Positions 44,352 through 52,077 of a DNA stretch of 64,000 bases are shown here, in pieces; positions within the stretch are counted from its first letter, which is position 1, and every line of letters starts with the position of its first letter. The position numbers and the translations under genes were made by a program. The stretch lies in contig NZ_JBBOXF010000001.1 in the NCBI RefSeq assembly GCF_038007465.1, positions 832,501-896,500 of the forward strand, in the 5' to 3' direction. The stretch is from Sporosarcina sp. FSL K6-1508 (GTDB lineage Bacteria; Bacillota; Bacilli; Bacillales_A; Planococcaceae). The notes below the pieces were generated by a model. The model saw only the letters and a list, made by a program, of their open reading frames with translations. It was not told the DNA's origin and did no database searches.

Positions 44352-46398
44352 TCATGCACGCATTACGAAAGTAGTTGCGTTTCTGATTGCCATTGTTTGT
44401 TTAACGGGTATAGCGAAGGCACTGATTGATTTGGAATATAATAGAGTCAATCTCAATGATGTAAATGCAGATAATTATTTTGAAAGCCAAGCATTCTCGG
44501 AGGAAAGTTACGGCCTATTTAACACCTTAACGAAATTAGTTGGAAACTATAAAAGTGAAGCCAATATTTTAAGTGGTAAGGCATTAACGAAAGATAACAG
44601 ACGAGAAATTGAAAATGAATTATTCTATGATAAATTTTATTATTCGGATGGGTATGATCATAACTTACCTGAAGCGGACAATAAGCGTATCTTCAAAGAA
44701 ATATATGCAGATGACATCAAGCAAAAAAAAGAAGAACATATACAAATGCAAGTGAAGGAATTTTATCAGGCAGTCGATACACTGAAAACGTATGAAGGTA
44801 TCGTCTATTACGCGAGCGATGGTGAGCATATATTTTCCAATAGTGAACTGAATAAGAAAGAGCAATTTGAATCGTATGATGCCTATGCGCTATTTGGGGA
44901 TTACCAACAAAAAGTGTACCCAAATAGAGTGGTGGAAAGTCACTACTATGATTTTTCCACGTATAAATTTGATGAACTGAACCCGCAAACAGATGTTATG
45001 TATGTAGCATTTACAGATTCTTTTTTACAGCAAAAAATACAAGAATGGGAAATAGATAAAGTAAAAGCCCAAAAGTTTATGAATGAATCCATATTATTTT
45101 TAATAGGATTTATTGTATCTTTTATATATTTAGTGATTGTGATTGGAAGAACATCGTTTAAAGATAAAAACATTCATGTTCATGTCATTGATAAGCTTTA
45201 TAATGACCTTAATATGGTGATTGTCGGTTGTTTAATGTCGATGTGGTTCGTACTGATTATTGAAGTGGTTCGTGAGATCTACCTGCCGCTCTCGGTACCA
45301 ATTTTTATCATTGTCTTACTGCTGATTTTATCGCTCGTCAAGCATATCAAAAATAGGACAATACTTTCGTATACACTCATTTATCAAATCCTGAAAAAAG
45401 TTTTTCTTGCGGGGAAGCATGTATTTGATAGTGGCAGTATAGGTGTAAAAACCGTGCTGCTTGTCATTGGTTATCCAATCGTAGTTGCGGCAACGTTTTT
45501 CATGTTTCCGATTACGATTGGTCTAGCAGCTTGGTTTGCGTTAAAAAAAGTGAAGTCGTTTAACCGTATCAAAGAGGGTGTGGAGCAAATTAAGAATGGA
45601 AATCTTCAGCATCGAATTGAAGTAGATGGAAAAGGAAAAGGGGAGTTTAGCCGACTGGCAGCGAATATTAATCGTATTACTGATGGGTTAAAAAAATCGG
45701 TGGATAGTGAGATTAAGAGCGAGCGTTTAAAAACAGAGCTCATTACGAACGTTTCACATGATATTAGAACGCCTTTAACGTCAATCATTACGTATGTCGA
45801 TTTATTAAAAATAGAAAACGACCCTGAAAAAATTGCTGAATATGTAGATGTGTTAGATCAAAAATCGAAAAGACTCAAGCACTTAACGGATGATTTATTT
45901 GAAGCGGCTAAAGCATCAAGTGGAAGTATACCTGTTCAGGAAGAACGGATTGACATCGTATCATTACTAACGCAAGGAATAGGAGAAATGGATGAAAAAA
46001 TTGAAGCGTCGGCATTAGATTTTAAGTTAGCCTATCCAACAGAAAAGGTTTATGTGAAGGCTGATGGGAAACTGTTATGGCGTTCCATCGAAAACTTATT
46101 TTCGAATATTTTTAAATACGCACAGCCTGCATCAAGGGTATATATTGATGTTGAAGATGTAGGGAATGAAATACTCGTGACATTTAAAAATATTTCAGCA
46201 TATGAATTAAATATTTCAGCTGATGAGCTAATGGAACGCTTTAAACGAGGGGATGAATCTAGAACAAGTCAGGGCAGTGGATTAGGGTTGTCGATTGCCG
46301 AAAGCCTTATTCATATCCAACGCGGAAAGTTCTTAGTTCAAGTAGATGGTGATTTATTTAAGGCGATGATTTATTTACCGAAACTTACAAGAGAATAA
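44338..46398 (+). CDS. Membrane sensor histidine kinase
   Basis: This 686-aa kinase partners the preceding regulator. It has an N-terminal membrane helix (VVAFLIAIVCLTGIAKALI), a large external domain of about 200 residues, then four or five membrane helices (about 255-420). HAMP (FNRIKEGVEQIKNGNLQHR), HisKA (TNVSHDIRTPLTSIITY) and an HATPase domain (GSGLGLSIAESL) follow. The multi-helix sensor resembles intramembrane-sensing kinases. The start (TTG 44338) is tentative; the frame extends 8 codons further upstream. The external signal is unknown. Confidence 0.88.
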   Translation: MKNISHARITKVVAFLIAIVCLTGIAKALIDLEYNRVNLNDVNADNYFESQAFSEESYGLFNTLTKLVGNYKSEANILSGKALTKDNRREIENELFYDKFYYSDGYDHNLPEADNKRIFKEIYADDIKQKKEEHIQMQVKEFYQAVDTLKTYEGIVYYASDGEHIFSNSELNKKEQFESYDAYALFGDYQQKVYPNRVVESHYYDFSTYKFDELNPQTDVMYVAFTDSFLQQKIQEWEIDKVKAQKFMNESILFLIGFIVSFIYLVIVIGRTSFKDKNIHVHVIDKLYNDLNMVIVGCLMSMWFVLIIEVVREIYLPLSVPIFIIVLLLILSLVKHIKNRTILSYTLIYQILKKVFLAGKHVFDSGSIGVKTVLLVIGYPIVVAATFFMFPITIGLAAWFALKKVKSFNRIKEGVEQIKNGNLQHRIEVDGKGKGEFSRLAANINRITDGLKKSVDSEIKSERLKTELITNVSHDIRTPLTSIITYVDLLKIENDPEKIAEYVDVLDQKSKRLKHLTDDLFEAAKASSGSIPVQEERIDIVSLLTQGIGEMDEKIEASALDFKLAYPTEKVYVKADGKLLWRSIENLFSNIFKYAQPASRVYIDVEDVGNEILVTFKNISAYELNISADELMERFKRGDESRTSQGSGLGLSIAESLIHIQRGKFLVQVDGDLFKAMIYLPKLTRE

Positions 46399-46427
46399 TG
46401 TATTGATTGGAAGTTATAGTAAAATTT

Positions 46428-46470
46428 TAAAGTATCTTATTCATGTGAAATGGATAAGGTACTTTTTTTC
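46428..46470 (+). terminator. Intrinsic terminator after the two-component system
   Basis: Stem AAAGTATCTTAT / ATAAGGTACTTT with an about 14-nt loop and a T run. Confidence 0.85.
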
Positions 46471-46501
46471 AAAAAAAAACCGCACTTAGCCATATCACGA
46501 A

Positions 46502-46519
46502 GAACCGTATCATAAGTAA
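46502..46519 (+). other. att-like site 3
   Basis: A third exact copy of GAACCGTATCATAAGTAA, followed by ATGAGG. It is preceded by a stop-bounded fragment reading PYHE just before EPYHK, so it is a relic of an rlmH-type 3' end and not part of a gene. Confidence 0.75.
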
Positions 46520-46641
46520 ATGAGGTTTTCCTTGTAAAACAGAATACAGAAAAAAGTTAAAAGTAGTAGACAAGTATTAGTGGCTAGAAATTATACTGTT
46601 AATTTTAGTAGGCTTTTGATTGGAGACCATGTGAATGTTAA

Positions 46642-47004
46642 GTGAACAGACGAGATATTCTAGGCTCGCGAATATTTTTATTTGATTATGGAACGCCAAT
46701 GAACTTAACAGAGTCAGAAATTCAAAGTGTTGAAGCTTATGTGAATATGGCTGCAGTCGCCATTCAAAACGCAAATAATTTAAAACAAAAGGAAGATCTT
46801 ATTGCTGAAAAGCAGTTATTACTTAGTGTTACACGTGATTTATCGATGTGTTCTTCTATAGAGGAAAGTCTCGATAAATGGTTTTTTTACTTAGGAAAAG
46901 TTTTAGGAAGTAATAGTATTGCTGCACATCTCCTAGATCCGTTAGAAAAAACAGTAACTAAAAAAAGATTTGTTACAGAGAATAGATTGAAATTGCTCCA
47001 ATAG
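46642..47004 (+). pseudogene. GAF-domain protein fragment
   Basis: This 120-residue reading frame reads like the inside of a larger GAF-containing regulator or kinase (GSRIFLFDYGTPMNLTESE .. EAYVNMAAVAIQNANNL). It then runs on into a linker and the start of a second GAF (SSIEESLDKWFFYLGKVLGSNS). It has no ribosome-binding site, no output domain and stops early. I judge it a remnant of a truncated gene lying just beyond att site 3. The 243 bp before it contain only the terminator and att site. Confidence 0.65.
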
Positions 47005-47061
47005 GGGGGGGAAACACGTATTATACTCCACAGCAAGGAACTATTGCGGTTTTGAAAAAAA

Positions 47062-47105
47062 GCCAGATGCTCATTGAATGTTGAAATGAGCATCTGGCTT
47101 TGCAT
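47062..47105 (-). terminator. Intrinsic terminator after the cofE-like gene
   Basis: On the minus strand: GCCAGATGCTCAT / ATGAGCATCTGGC with an 11-nt loop and TTTTTTT. It also reads partly on the plus strand. Confidence 0.93.
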
Positions 47106-47113
47106 TATTTATT

Positions 47114-48304
47114 TTATTTCGTAAAGTTATCAAAATACCCTTGGATAAAGACAATCGGTGTACCTTTGTCTCCGCTCCCTGATGTTAAATCGGATAGAGA
47201 GCCAATAAGATCGGTAAGTTTTCTTGGTGTCGTACCTTGTGCTTCCATCGAGCCTACTAGATCCTCGTCTTTATCACGAATGAATTGGGATACAGCTTGT
47301 TTCAGTTCTTCGCCTCTTAAATCAGCAAAATTATTATCAGCAAGGTATTTTAACTTGATTTCATTAGGGGTACCATCAAGCCCTGCTGTGTAAGCTGGTG
47401 ATACAACTGGATCCGCAAGTTCCCAGATCTTACCTACTGGATCTTTGAATGCGCCATCTCCATAAATCATGACTTCAACATTTTTACCTGTTTTTTCTTT
47501 AAGCATATGCTGTATTTTGTCCACTGTAGGTTGGCAATTACGTGGGAAAAGTTTAACGTCATCTTCTGTAGATTTATTTGATCCGAGCAAACCATAGTCT
47601 TCATTATATCCACTGCCATCAATAGACTCAGCTAATATGTCGTCGAGGCTATAAACGTTAATTCCACCATTTGCTTTTAGTATTTTCTTAGTTCTAAATC
47701 TCGTGTGTATATCACAAGCAAGAACATGTTTTGTGTAATCTAAAATAGTCTTTGGATTATTTGAGAAAATAACTTCACATTCAACACCATATTCTTCAAC
47801 TAACGATTTATAGTAATCAATATAATCAACACCTGTAAAAGTATGTTTACCATATCCAAAATGATCACGGAATTGTTTTTCTGTTAAAACGTCTGTCCAA
47901 GGATTAATTCCTTTTTCATCAAGCATGTCCAGATCCACTAAGTGGTTACCAACTTCATCAGATGGATAGCTAAGCATTAAAACAACTTTTTTAACGCCTT
48001 TTGCAATGCCGCGAAGACAGATTGCAAAACGATTACGGCTTAAGATTGGGAATATAACGCCGACAGTTTCTTCACCAAATTTTGAACTTACGTCTTTGGC
48101 AATATTATCGATGGATGCATAATTCCCTTGTGCACGAGCAACGATTGATTCTGTTATTGTAACGATATCTTTATCATTAATGGTAAAGCCTTCAACTTCT
48201 GAAGCTTTTAACACACTATCTACAACGATTTCTTCTATATTGTCGCCTCGATTTATGATTGGGCAACGAAGGCCTCTTACAACTGTACCAACTACTCTTT
48301 CCAA
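47114..48304 (-). CDS. Coenzyme F420-0:L-glutamate ligase-like protein
   Basis: This 396-aa protein matches the CofE-like family found stand-alone in many Firmicutes. The conserved start is MERVVGTVVRGLRCPIIN, followed by GFTINDKDIVTITESIVARAQGNYA, GVIFPILSRNRFA and MIYGDGAFKDPVGKIWELADPV. CofE adds gamma-linked glutamates to F420-0 in methanogens and actinobacteria; this lineage is not known to make F420, so the real substrate is open. The gene is monocistronic, with a terminator, and divergent from a LysR regulator across a 216-bp gap. Confidence 0.8.
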   Translation of the reverse strand: MERVVGTVVRGLRCPIINRGDNIEEIVVDSVLKASEVEGFTINDKDIVTITESIVARAQGNYASIDNIAKDVSSKFGEETVGVIFPILSRNRFAICLRGIAKGVKKVVLMLSYPSDEVGNHLVDLDMLDEKGINPWTDVLTEKQFRDHFGYGKHTFTGVDYIDYYKSLVEEYGVECEVIFSNNPKTILDYTKHVLACDIHTRFRTKKILKANGGINVYSLDDILAESIDGSGYNEDYGLLGSNKSTEDDVKLFPRNCQPTVDKIQHMLKEKTGKNVEVMIYGDGAFKDPVGKIWELADPVVSPAYTAGLDGTPNEIKLKYLADNNFADLRGEELKQAVSQFIRDKDEDLVGSMEAQGTTPRKLTDLIGSLSDLTSGSGDKGTPIVFIQGYFDNFTK

Positions 48305-48520
48305 TAGTATCGCTCCTTCAAATTATCAAGTTTACTTACCTTGCTTCAACCGGATGTCACAAATCTTGAAAGGAATTAATCGCGCAAGCGCAAATCAAAA
48401 TTGGGACGCAATTACGCCGAGGTATAATTGCTATTATTTAACTACCCACTTGTAATATACATTACTCTAATGGTATAAGTAAAATTAATATATCAAATGG
48501 TAGGTATAAGGAGTGGTTAT

Positions 48521-49411
48521 GTGGTCAGCAAATTAGATTTATATAAAGTATTTTGTAAGGTAGGGAAAAGTGAAAGTTTCTCCGAGGCTGCTAAAGAACT
48601 TTACATGACACAACCAGCAGTCAGTCAAGCGATCAAGCAATTGGAAAAGGAATTAGATACACGTCTTTTTAATCGAACACCTAAAGGGGTTTCTTTAACA
48701 AATGAAGGCAACCTTCTATTTGAGTATGCTAACTCGGCAATTAATTTACTCCATGTTGGGGAAGAAAAAATTTTAGAATTTAAAAATTTAACGACAGGTG
48801 AATTAAAAATAGGTGTAGGTGATACTATTTCTAGATATTTTCTCCTTCCCTATTTAGAGGCTTTCCATAATAGATACCCGAATATCAAGTTTACCATTGC
48901 AAATGGCACAACAATTGAACTTTGCTCGATTTTAAAATCGGGAGGGGTGGATATCGCCATTTGTAACCTTCCAATAGACGATCCTACATTGGAACTGAGA
49001 CCCTGTTTTGAAATTCAGGATACATTTGTTTACGGAGAAAGATTTAAGAAAATATTAGCAAAGCCGTTAAGTCTTCATGAATTAGTCAAACTCCCGTTAA
49101 TTTTTCTTGAATCAAAATCAAATTCTAGAAAGTACGTAGAGGATTATCTGATTTCGAAAGGTATACAGATAGCGCCGGAATTTGAATTAGGCTCCCATGA
49201 CTTATTATTAGAGTTTGCAAAAATTAACTTAGGGATCGCTTGCGTGACGAAAGAGTTTTCTCAAGACTATTTAACGAAAGGACTATTATCAGAAGTACAA
49301 CTAACTGAAGAAATACCAAGGAGAAATGTAGGCGTATGTTTTTTGAAAAGTGTGCCTCTATCGCCTGCCTCAACTAAATTTGTTGAGATTGTTGAAAATG
49401 AGCAGCTATAA
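48521..49411 (+). CDS. LysR-family transcriptional regulator
   Basis: This 296-aa regulator has an N-terminal winged helix-turn-helix (FSEAAKELYMTQPAVSQAIKQLEKEL) and a C-terminal effector domain (about 90-290). GTG 48521 follows AAGGAG at 7 bp and is preferred to ATG 48497, which lacks a site. Divergent placement suggests that it controls the cofE-like gene at 47114-48304; the shared 216-bp intergenic region would hold both promoters. Confidence 0.9.
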   Translation: MVSKLDLYKVFCKVGKSESFSEAAKELYMTQPAVSQAIKQLEKELDTRLFNRTPKGVSLTNEGNLLFEYANSAINLLHVGEEKILEFKNLTTGELKIGVGDTISRYFLLPYLEAFHNRYPNIKFTIANGTTIELCSILKSGGVDIAICNLPIDDPTLELRPCFEIQDTFVYGERFKKILAKPLSLHELVKLPLIFLESKSNSRKYVEDYLISKGIQIAPEFELGSHDLLLEFAKINLGIACVTKEFSQDYLTKGLLSEVQLTEEIPRRNVGVCFLKSVPLSPASTKFVEIVENEQL

Positions 49412-49438
49412 AATACATCATTTGAAGATGTAATAAGC

Positions 49439-49491
49439 GAAAGCGCAAAAAAGGGATATCCACGTACAGGATACCCCTTTTTTGCGCTTTC
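49439..49491. terminator. Bidirectional intrinsic terminator
   Basis: A very strong stem GAAAGCGCAAAAAAGGG / CCCTTTTTTGCGCTTTC lies between the convergent LysR gene and MFS gene. Runs of T/A flank both sides, so it can serve both. Confidence 0.92.
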
Positions 49492-49498
49492 ATTAAAT

Positions 49499-50683
49499 TT
49501 AAGCCCAGGTCGCGCGTTCTTTCTTTCCATGAAGAAAGTAGTAAAGAACTGAAGTAGCGAGAACCAACACACCCATGATGATATATAGCGTACTGTATCC
49601 TGTTACGGGAATGATGAAACCAAGTAGATATGGACCAAACCCGAGTCCCGCATCCAATGCAATGAAGAAAGTCGACGTTGCCAGTCCCAAACGATGGGTA
49701 GGAGTTAGTTTAACCGCAATGGCCTGGGTGCTTGACTGCATATTCCCAAAACCAAGACCGATAAGGGCACCGGCTGCTAACAAAGTGAAACCACTACTTG
49801 CTGAACTCAGAAGCAACATTCCCGCTCCAAAGATCAGAAAAGCAGGGTACATAATATAGTTCGCCCCTTTCACGTCCATTAAGCGTCCAGTAAAAGGACG
49901 TGATACCAATACTGCGATTGCGTATATAACGAAGAAGAAACTGGCTGTTTCAACCAGATTGATTTCAATTGCATAGAAATTGATAAATGAAAGGACACTA
50001 GAGTAACAAAAAGCGACTGCAAGCGTAACGACAGCAATTGGCAGTGCCTTTGGCTCAATAAAGTTGGAAAGTTTGAATCCTTTTATCGCCACTGTATCTG
50101 TTGCTTTCTCTACCACTGGCACACGCAGGAAGAAGGCTGTTAGCAAACAAATGACCCCTAATACCAGACAGAAGCCAAAGATCACAGGATAGCTTGTATG
50201 CTGGCTCATAAAGAGACCAATGAAAGGCCCGATTGCGGTAGCAAGTGTCGCGCTCATACTGTAATAGCCGATGCCTTCTCCTCTTCGTGTTGTCGGTATA
50301 ATTTGAGCCACTATCGTTCCTGTTGCTGTGCTCGCCACACCCAATGCAATCCCGTGGACTAGACGATTAATAAGCAGGAAGGTAAGGCCGAAATTTGCAA
50401 AATATAAAGTGGTTGTCAGTGTGAAAAAAATAAGGCCAATGAATAAAGTTCTTTTGCGACCAATCGAATCGATAAAGCGTCCGATAAATAACCGTCCAAT
50501 CAAAGTTCCAATGATAAAGATTCCTGTTACAAGGCCGGCCTGACTTGTAGTCGCATTGAATTCAGCCACTGCGTAAACGGCAATTGTCACCATTAATAAA
50601 TAAAAGATTAACGTTAAGATAAAATTGACAGAGGAAACAACGATGAAATCCTTCGTCCATAATTTAGGTTTTGTTTGAGTCAT
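49499..50683 (-). CDS. MFS transporter
   Basis: This 394-aa protein has 12 predicted membrane helices and MFS motifs (GRLFIGRFIDSIGRKRTLFIG between helices 2 and 3; a SRPFTGRLMDVKG repeat in the second half). It resembles the Bacillus multidrug/drug-efflux MFS proteins. It is 12 bp downstream of a MarR repressor, a pairing typical of inducible drug efflux. The substrate is unknown. Confidence 0.9.
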   Translation of the reverse strand: MTQTKPKLWTKDFIVVSSVNFILTLIFYLLMVTIAVYAVAEFNATTSQAGLVTGIFIIGTLIGRLFIGRFIDSIGRKRTLFIGLIFFTLTTTLYFANFGLTFLLINRLVHGIALGVASTATGTIVAQIIPTTRRGEGIGYYSMSATLATAIGPFIGLFMSQHTSYPVIFGFCLVLGVICLLTAFFLRVPVVEKATDTVAIKGFKLSNFIEPKALPIAVVTLAVAFCYSSVLSFINFYAIEINLVETASFFFVIYAIAVLVSRPFTGRLMDVKGANYIMYPAFLIFGAGMLLLSSASSGFTLLAAGALIGLGFGNMQSSTQAIAVKLTPTHRLGLATSTFFIALDAGLGFGPYLLGFIIPVTGYSTLYIIMGVLVLATSVLYYFLHGKKERATWA

Positions 50684-50695
50684 ATGTTTGTCTCC

Positions 50696-51124
50696 TTATC
50701 CGATAAGATTGTTTCGTATTCCTTCCATAACACGGATTGTCTCGAGTTGTTCCTCTTCTGAAATTCCTTGTAAAATGTCCTGTTCAAATTGGTCAATCGT
50801 CACCCGGACGTCCTTATATACTATTTTCCCAAGATCTGTAAGCTTCATTCTTTTTTCACGTTTGTCTTTGCCGGGAATATGCTCTACATAGCCCAGTTCT
50901 TCTAAACGGTTAATGGTCCTCGTAATGGTGGGTTTCTCGACACTTTGATAATGGGAAAGCTCCACTAGCGTTGCGGAATCATTATTGGATAAGTAATACA
51001 GAATGGACCATTGCGCTCTATACAGATCGTGCTTGGCAAGCTGCAAATTGAGGTGATTCTCAAAGGGGCGGTATAACAGCAATAGTTGATGAAAGAATCT
51101 TTGATAAATCTGTATCTTAAACAC
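50696..51124 (-). CDS. MarR-family transcriptional regulator
   Basis: This 142-aa winged-helix protein (YRAQWSILYYLSNND, ATLVELSHYQSVEKPTITRTINRLEELGYVE, DKREKRMKLTDLG wing) likely represses the MFS gene that follows. The start is unclear. The GTG at 51124 overlaps the AGGAGGTG ribosome-binding site, and no ATG exists nearby, so an unusual start (ATA/ATT, or TTG downstream) or a start-codon loss is possible. A perfect palindrome sits just upstream. Confidence 0.85.
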   Translation of the reverse strand: MFKIQIYQRFFHQLLLLYRPFENHLNLQLAKHDLYRAQWSILYYLSNNDSATLVELSHYQSVEKPTITRTINRLEELGYVEHIPGKDKREKRMKLTDLGKIVYKDVRVTIDQFEQDILQGISEEEQLETIRVMEGIRNNLIG

Positions 51125-51133
51125 CTCCTGTAA

Positions 51134-51160
51134 AATATAGTTACCCTCAGTAACTATATT
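51134..51160. promoter_or_regulatory. Palindromic operator upstream of the marR-MFS pair
   Basis: AATATAGTTAC-CCTCA-GTAACTATATT is a perfect inverted repeat with 11-bp arms and a 5-bp spacer. It ends 10 bp from the marR ribosome-binding site. The position fits a MarR autoregulatory operator. Confidence 0.8.
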
Positions 51161-51276
51161 ATGTTAACATAAATTAGGAATTCAGTCTAGGGGTTTGGTT
51201 TAATTAGGAAGTCAGTCATAATCCAGGGCGAATAAGTGATAGAATAGTAGAATAATTATGTTTGAGAGGTGCGAAA

Positions 51277-52077
51277 ATGGAATCTATAGCTGAAAAGATA
51301 TTGTCTCTTAAAAATGTAACGATGGATTATGGGGGAAAACGTGTACTAAATGGTGTGAATTTGGAAGTGTCCAAAGGTCAAATTATTGGCTATATCGGTC
51401 CTAATGGTGCGGGAAAGAGTACAACGGTTAAAATTATGCTAGGTTTAATTGATAATTACCGAGGCGAAGTTGAAATTTTTGGCCAGGATATTGCTTTGGG
51501 CGATCCATCGTACAAACGAAAGATCGGCTACGTTCCGGAAAATGCTGAGGCGTATGATAATTTGACGGCGAGTGAGTATTTGATATTTACTGCCGAGCTT
51601 TACGGAATGAATCGTGCCCATGCAGAAGAAAAAGCGACGAAACTAATGCATGAATTTGAGTTAGGAGACGTCATTCATACGAGACTTTCTTCGTTTTCAA
51701 AAGGAATGAAGCAAAAGGTCCTCATTATTTCGAGTTTACTTCATGATCCAGATTTATTGTTTTTAGATGAACCGTTAAGCGGGTTAGACGCAAACAGTAT
51801 GATGGTCATTCAGGAGATTTTATTGCAACTTGCAGCGCGGGGAAAAACAATTTTTTATTCTTCACATATCATGGATCTCGTTGAGAAAATCAGCAACCGG
51901 ATTGTTTTGCTTGTTAAGGGTGAGGTCATTGCAGATGGTAGTTTTAAGGAGTTACAAGAAATGAGTGAAGAAGGGACCCTTGCGGAGATTTTCAATCAAT
52001 TGACCGGGTTTACCGAGCATAAAAACAGAGCAGAAAATTTTGTTTCAATTGTCCAAGAGGAGCAGGTACATGCGTAA
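51277..52077 (+). CDS. ABC transporter ATP-binding protein
   Basis: This 266-aa ATPase is the motor of a two-gene exporter. It has Walker A GPNGAGKST, signature SSFSKGMKQKV and Walker B LLFLDEPLSGLDA. The start ATG 51277 follows GAGAGGTGCG; an upstream in-frame start at 51262 is possible. The 3' end overlaps the permease gene by 8 bp. Confidence 0.93.
   Translation: MESIAEKILSLKNVTMDYGGKRVLNGVNLEVSKGQIIGYIGPNGAGKSTTVKIMLGLIDNYRGEVEIFGQDIALGDPSYKRKIGYVPENAEAYDNLTASEYLIFTAELYGMNRAHAEEKATKLMHEFELGDVIHTRLSSFSKGMKQKVLIISSLLHDPDLLFLDEPLSGLDANSMMVIQEILLQLAARGKTIFYSSHIMDLVEKISNRIVLLVKGEVIADGSFKELQEMSEEGTLAEIFNQLTGFTEHKNRAENFVSIVQEEQVHA

Larger units (their letters stand above)
43367..46519 (+). mobile_element. 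SCC-like cassette 2 between att sites 2 and 3
   Basis: This 3.15-kb segment is bounded by direct att-like repeats. It contains only a two-component system, a terminator at each end and no mobility gene. By eye it is more AT-rich than the core region to its left. The 298-bp stretch 43367-43664 holds a terminator and the promoter region of the regulator and no gene. Confidence 0.55.

Noticed and set aside
43665..46398. Glycopeptide-resistance (van) system.
   Set aside because: Only the regulator resembles VanR; there are no vanH, vanA/B or vanX-like genes nearby.
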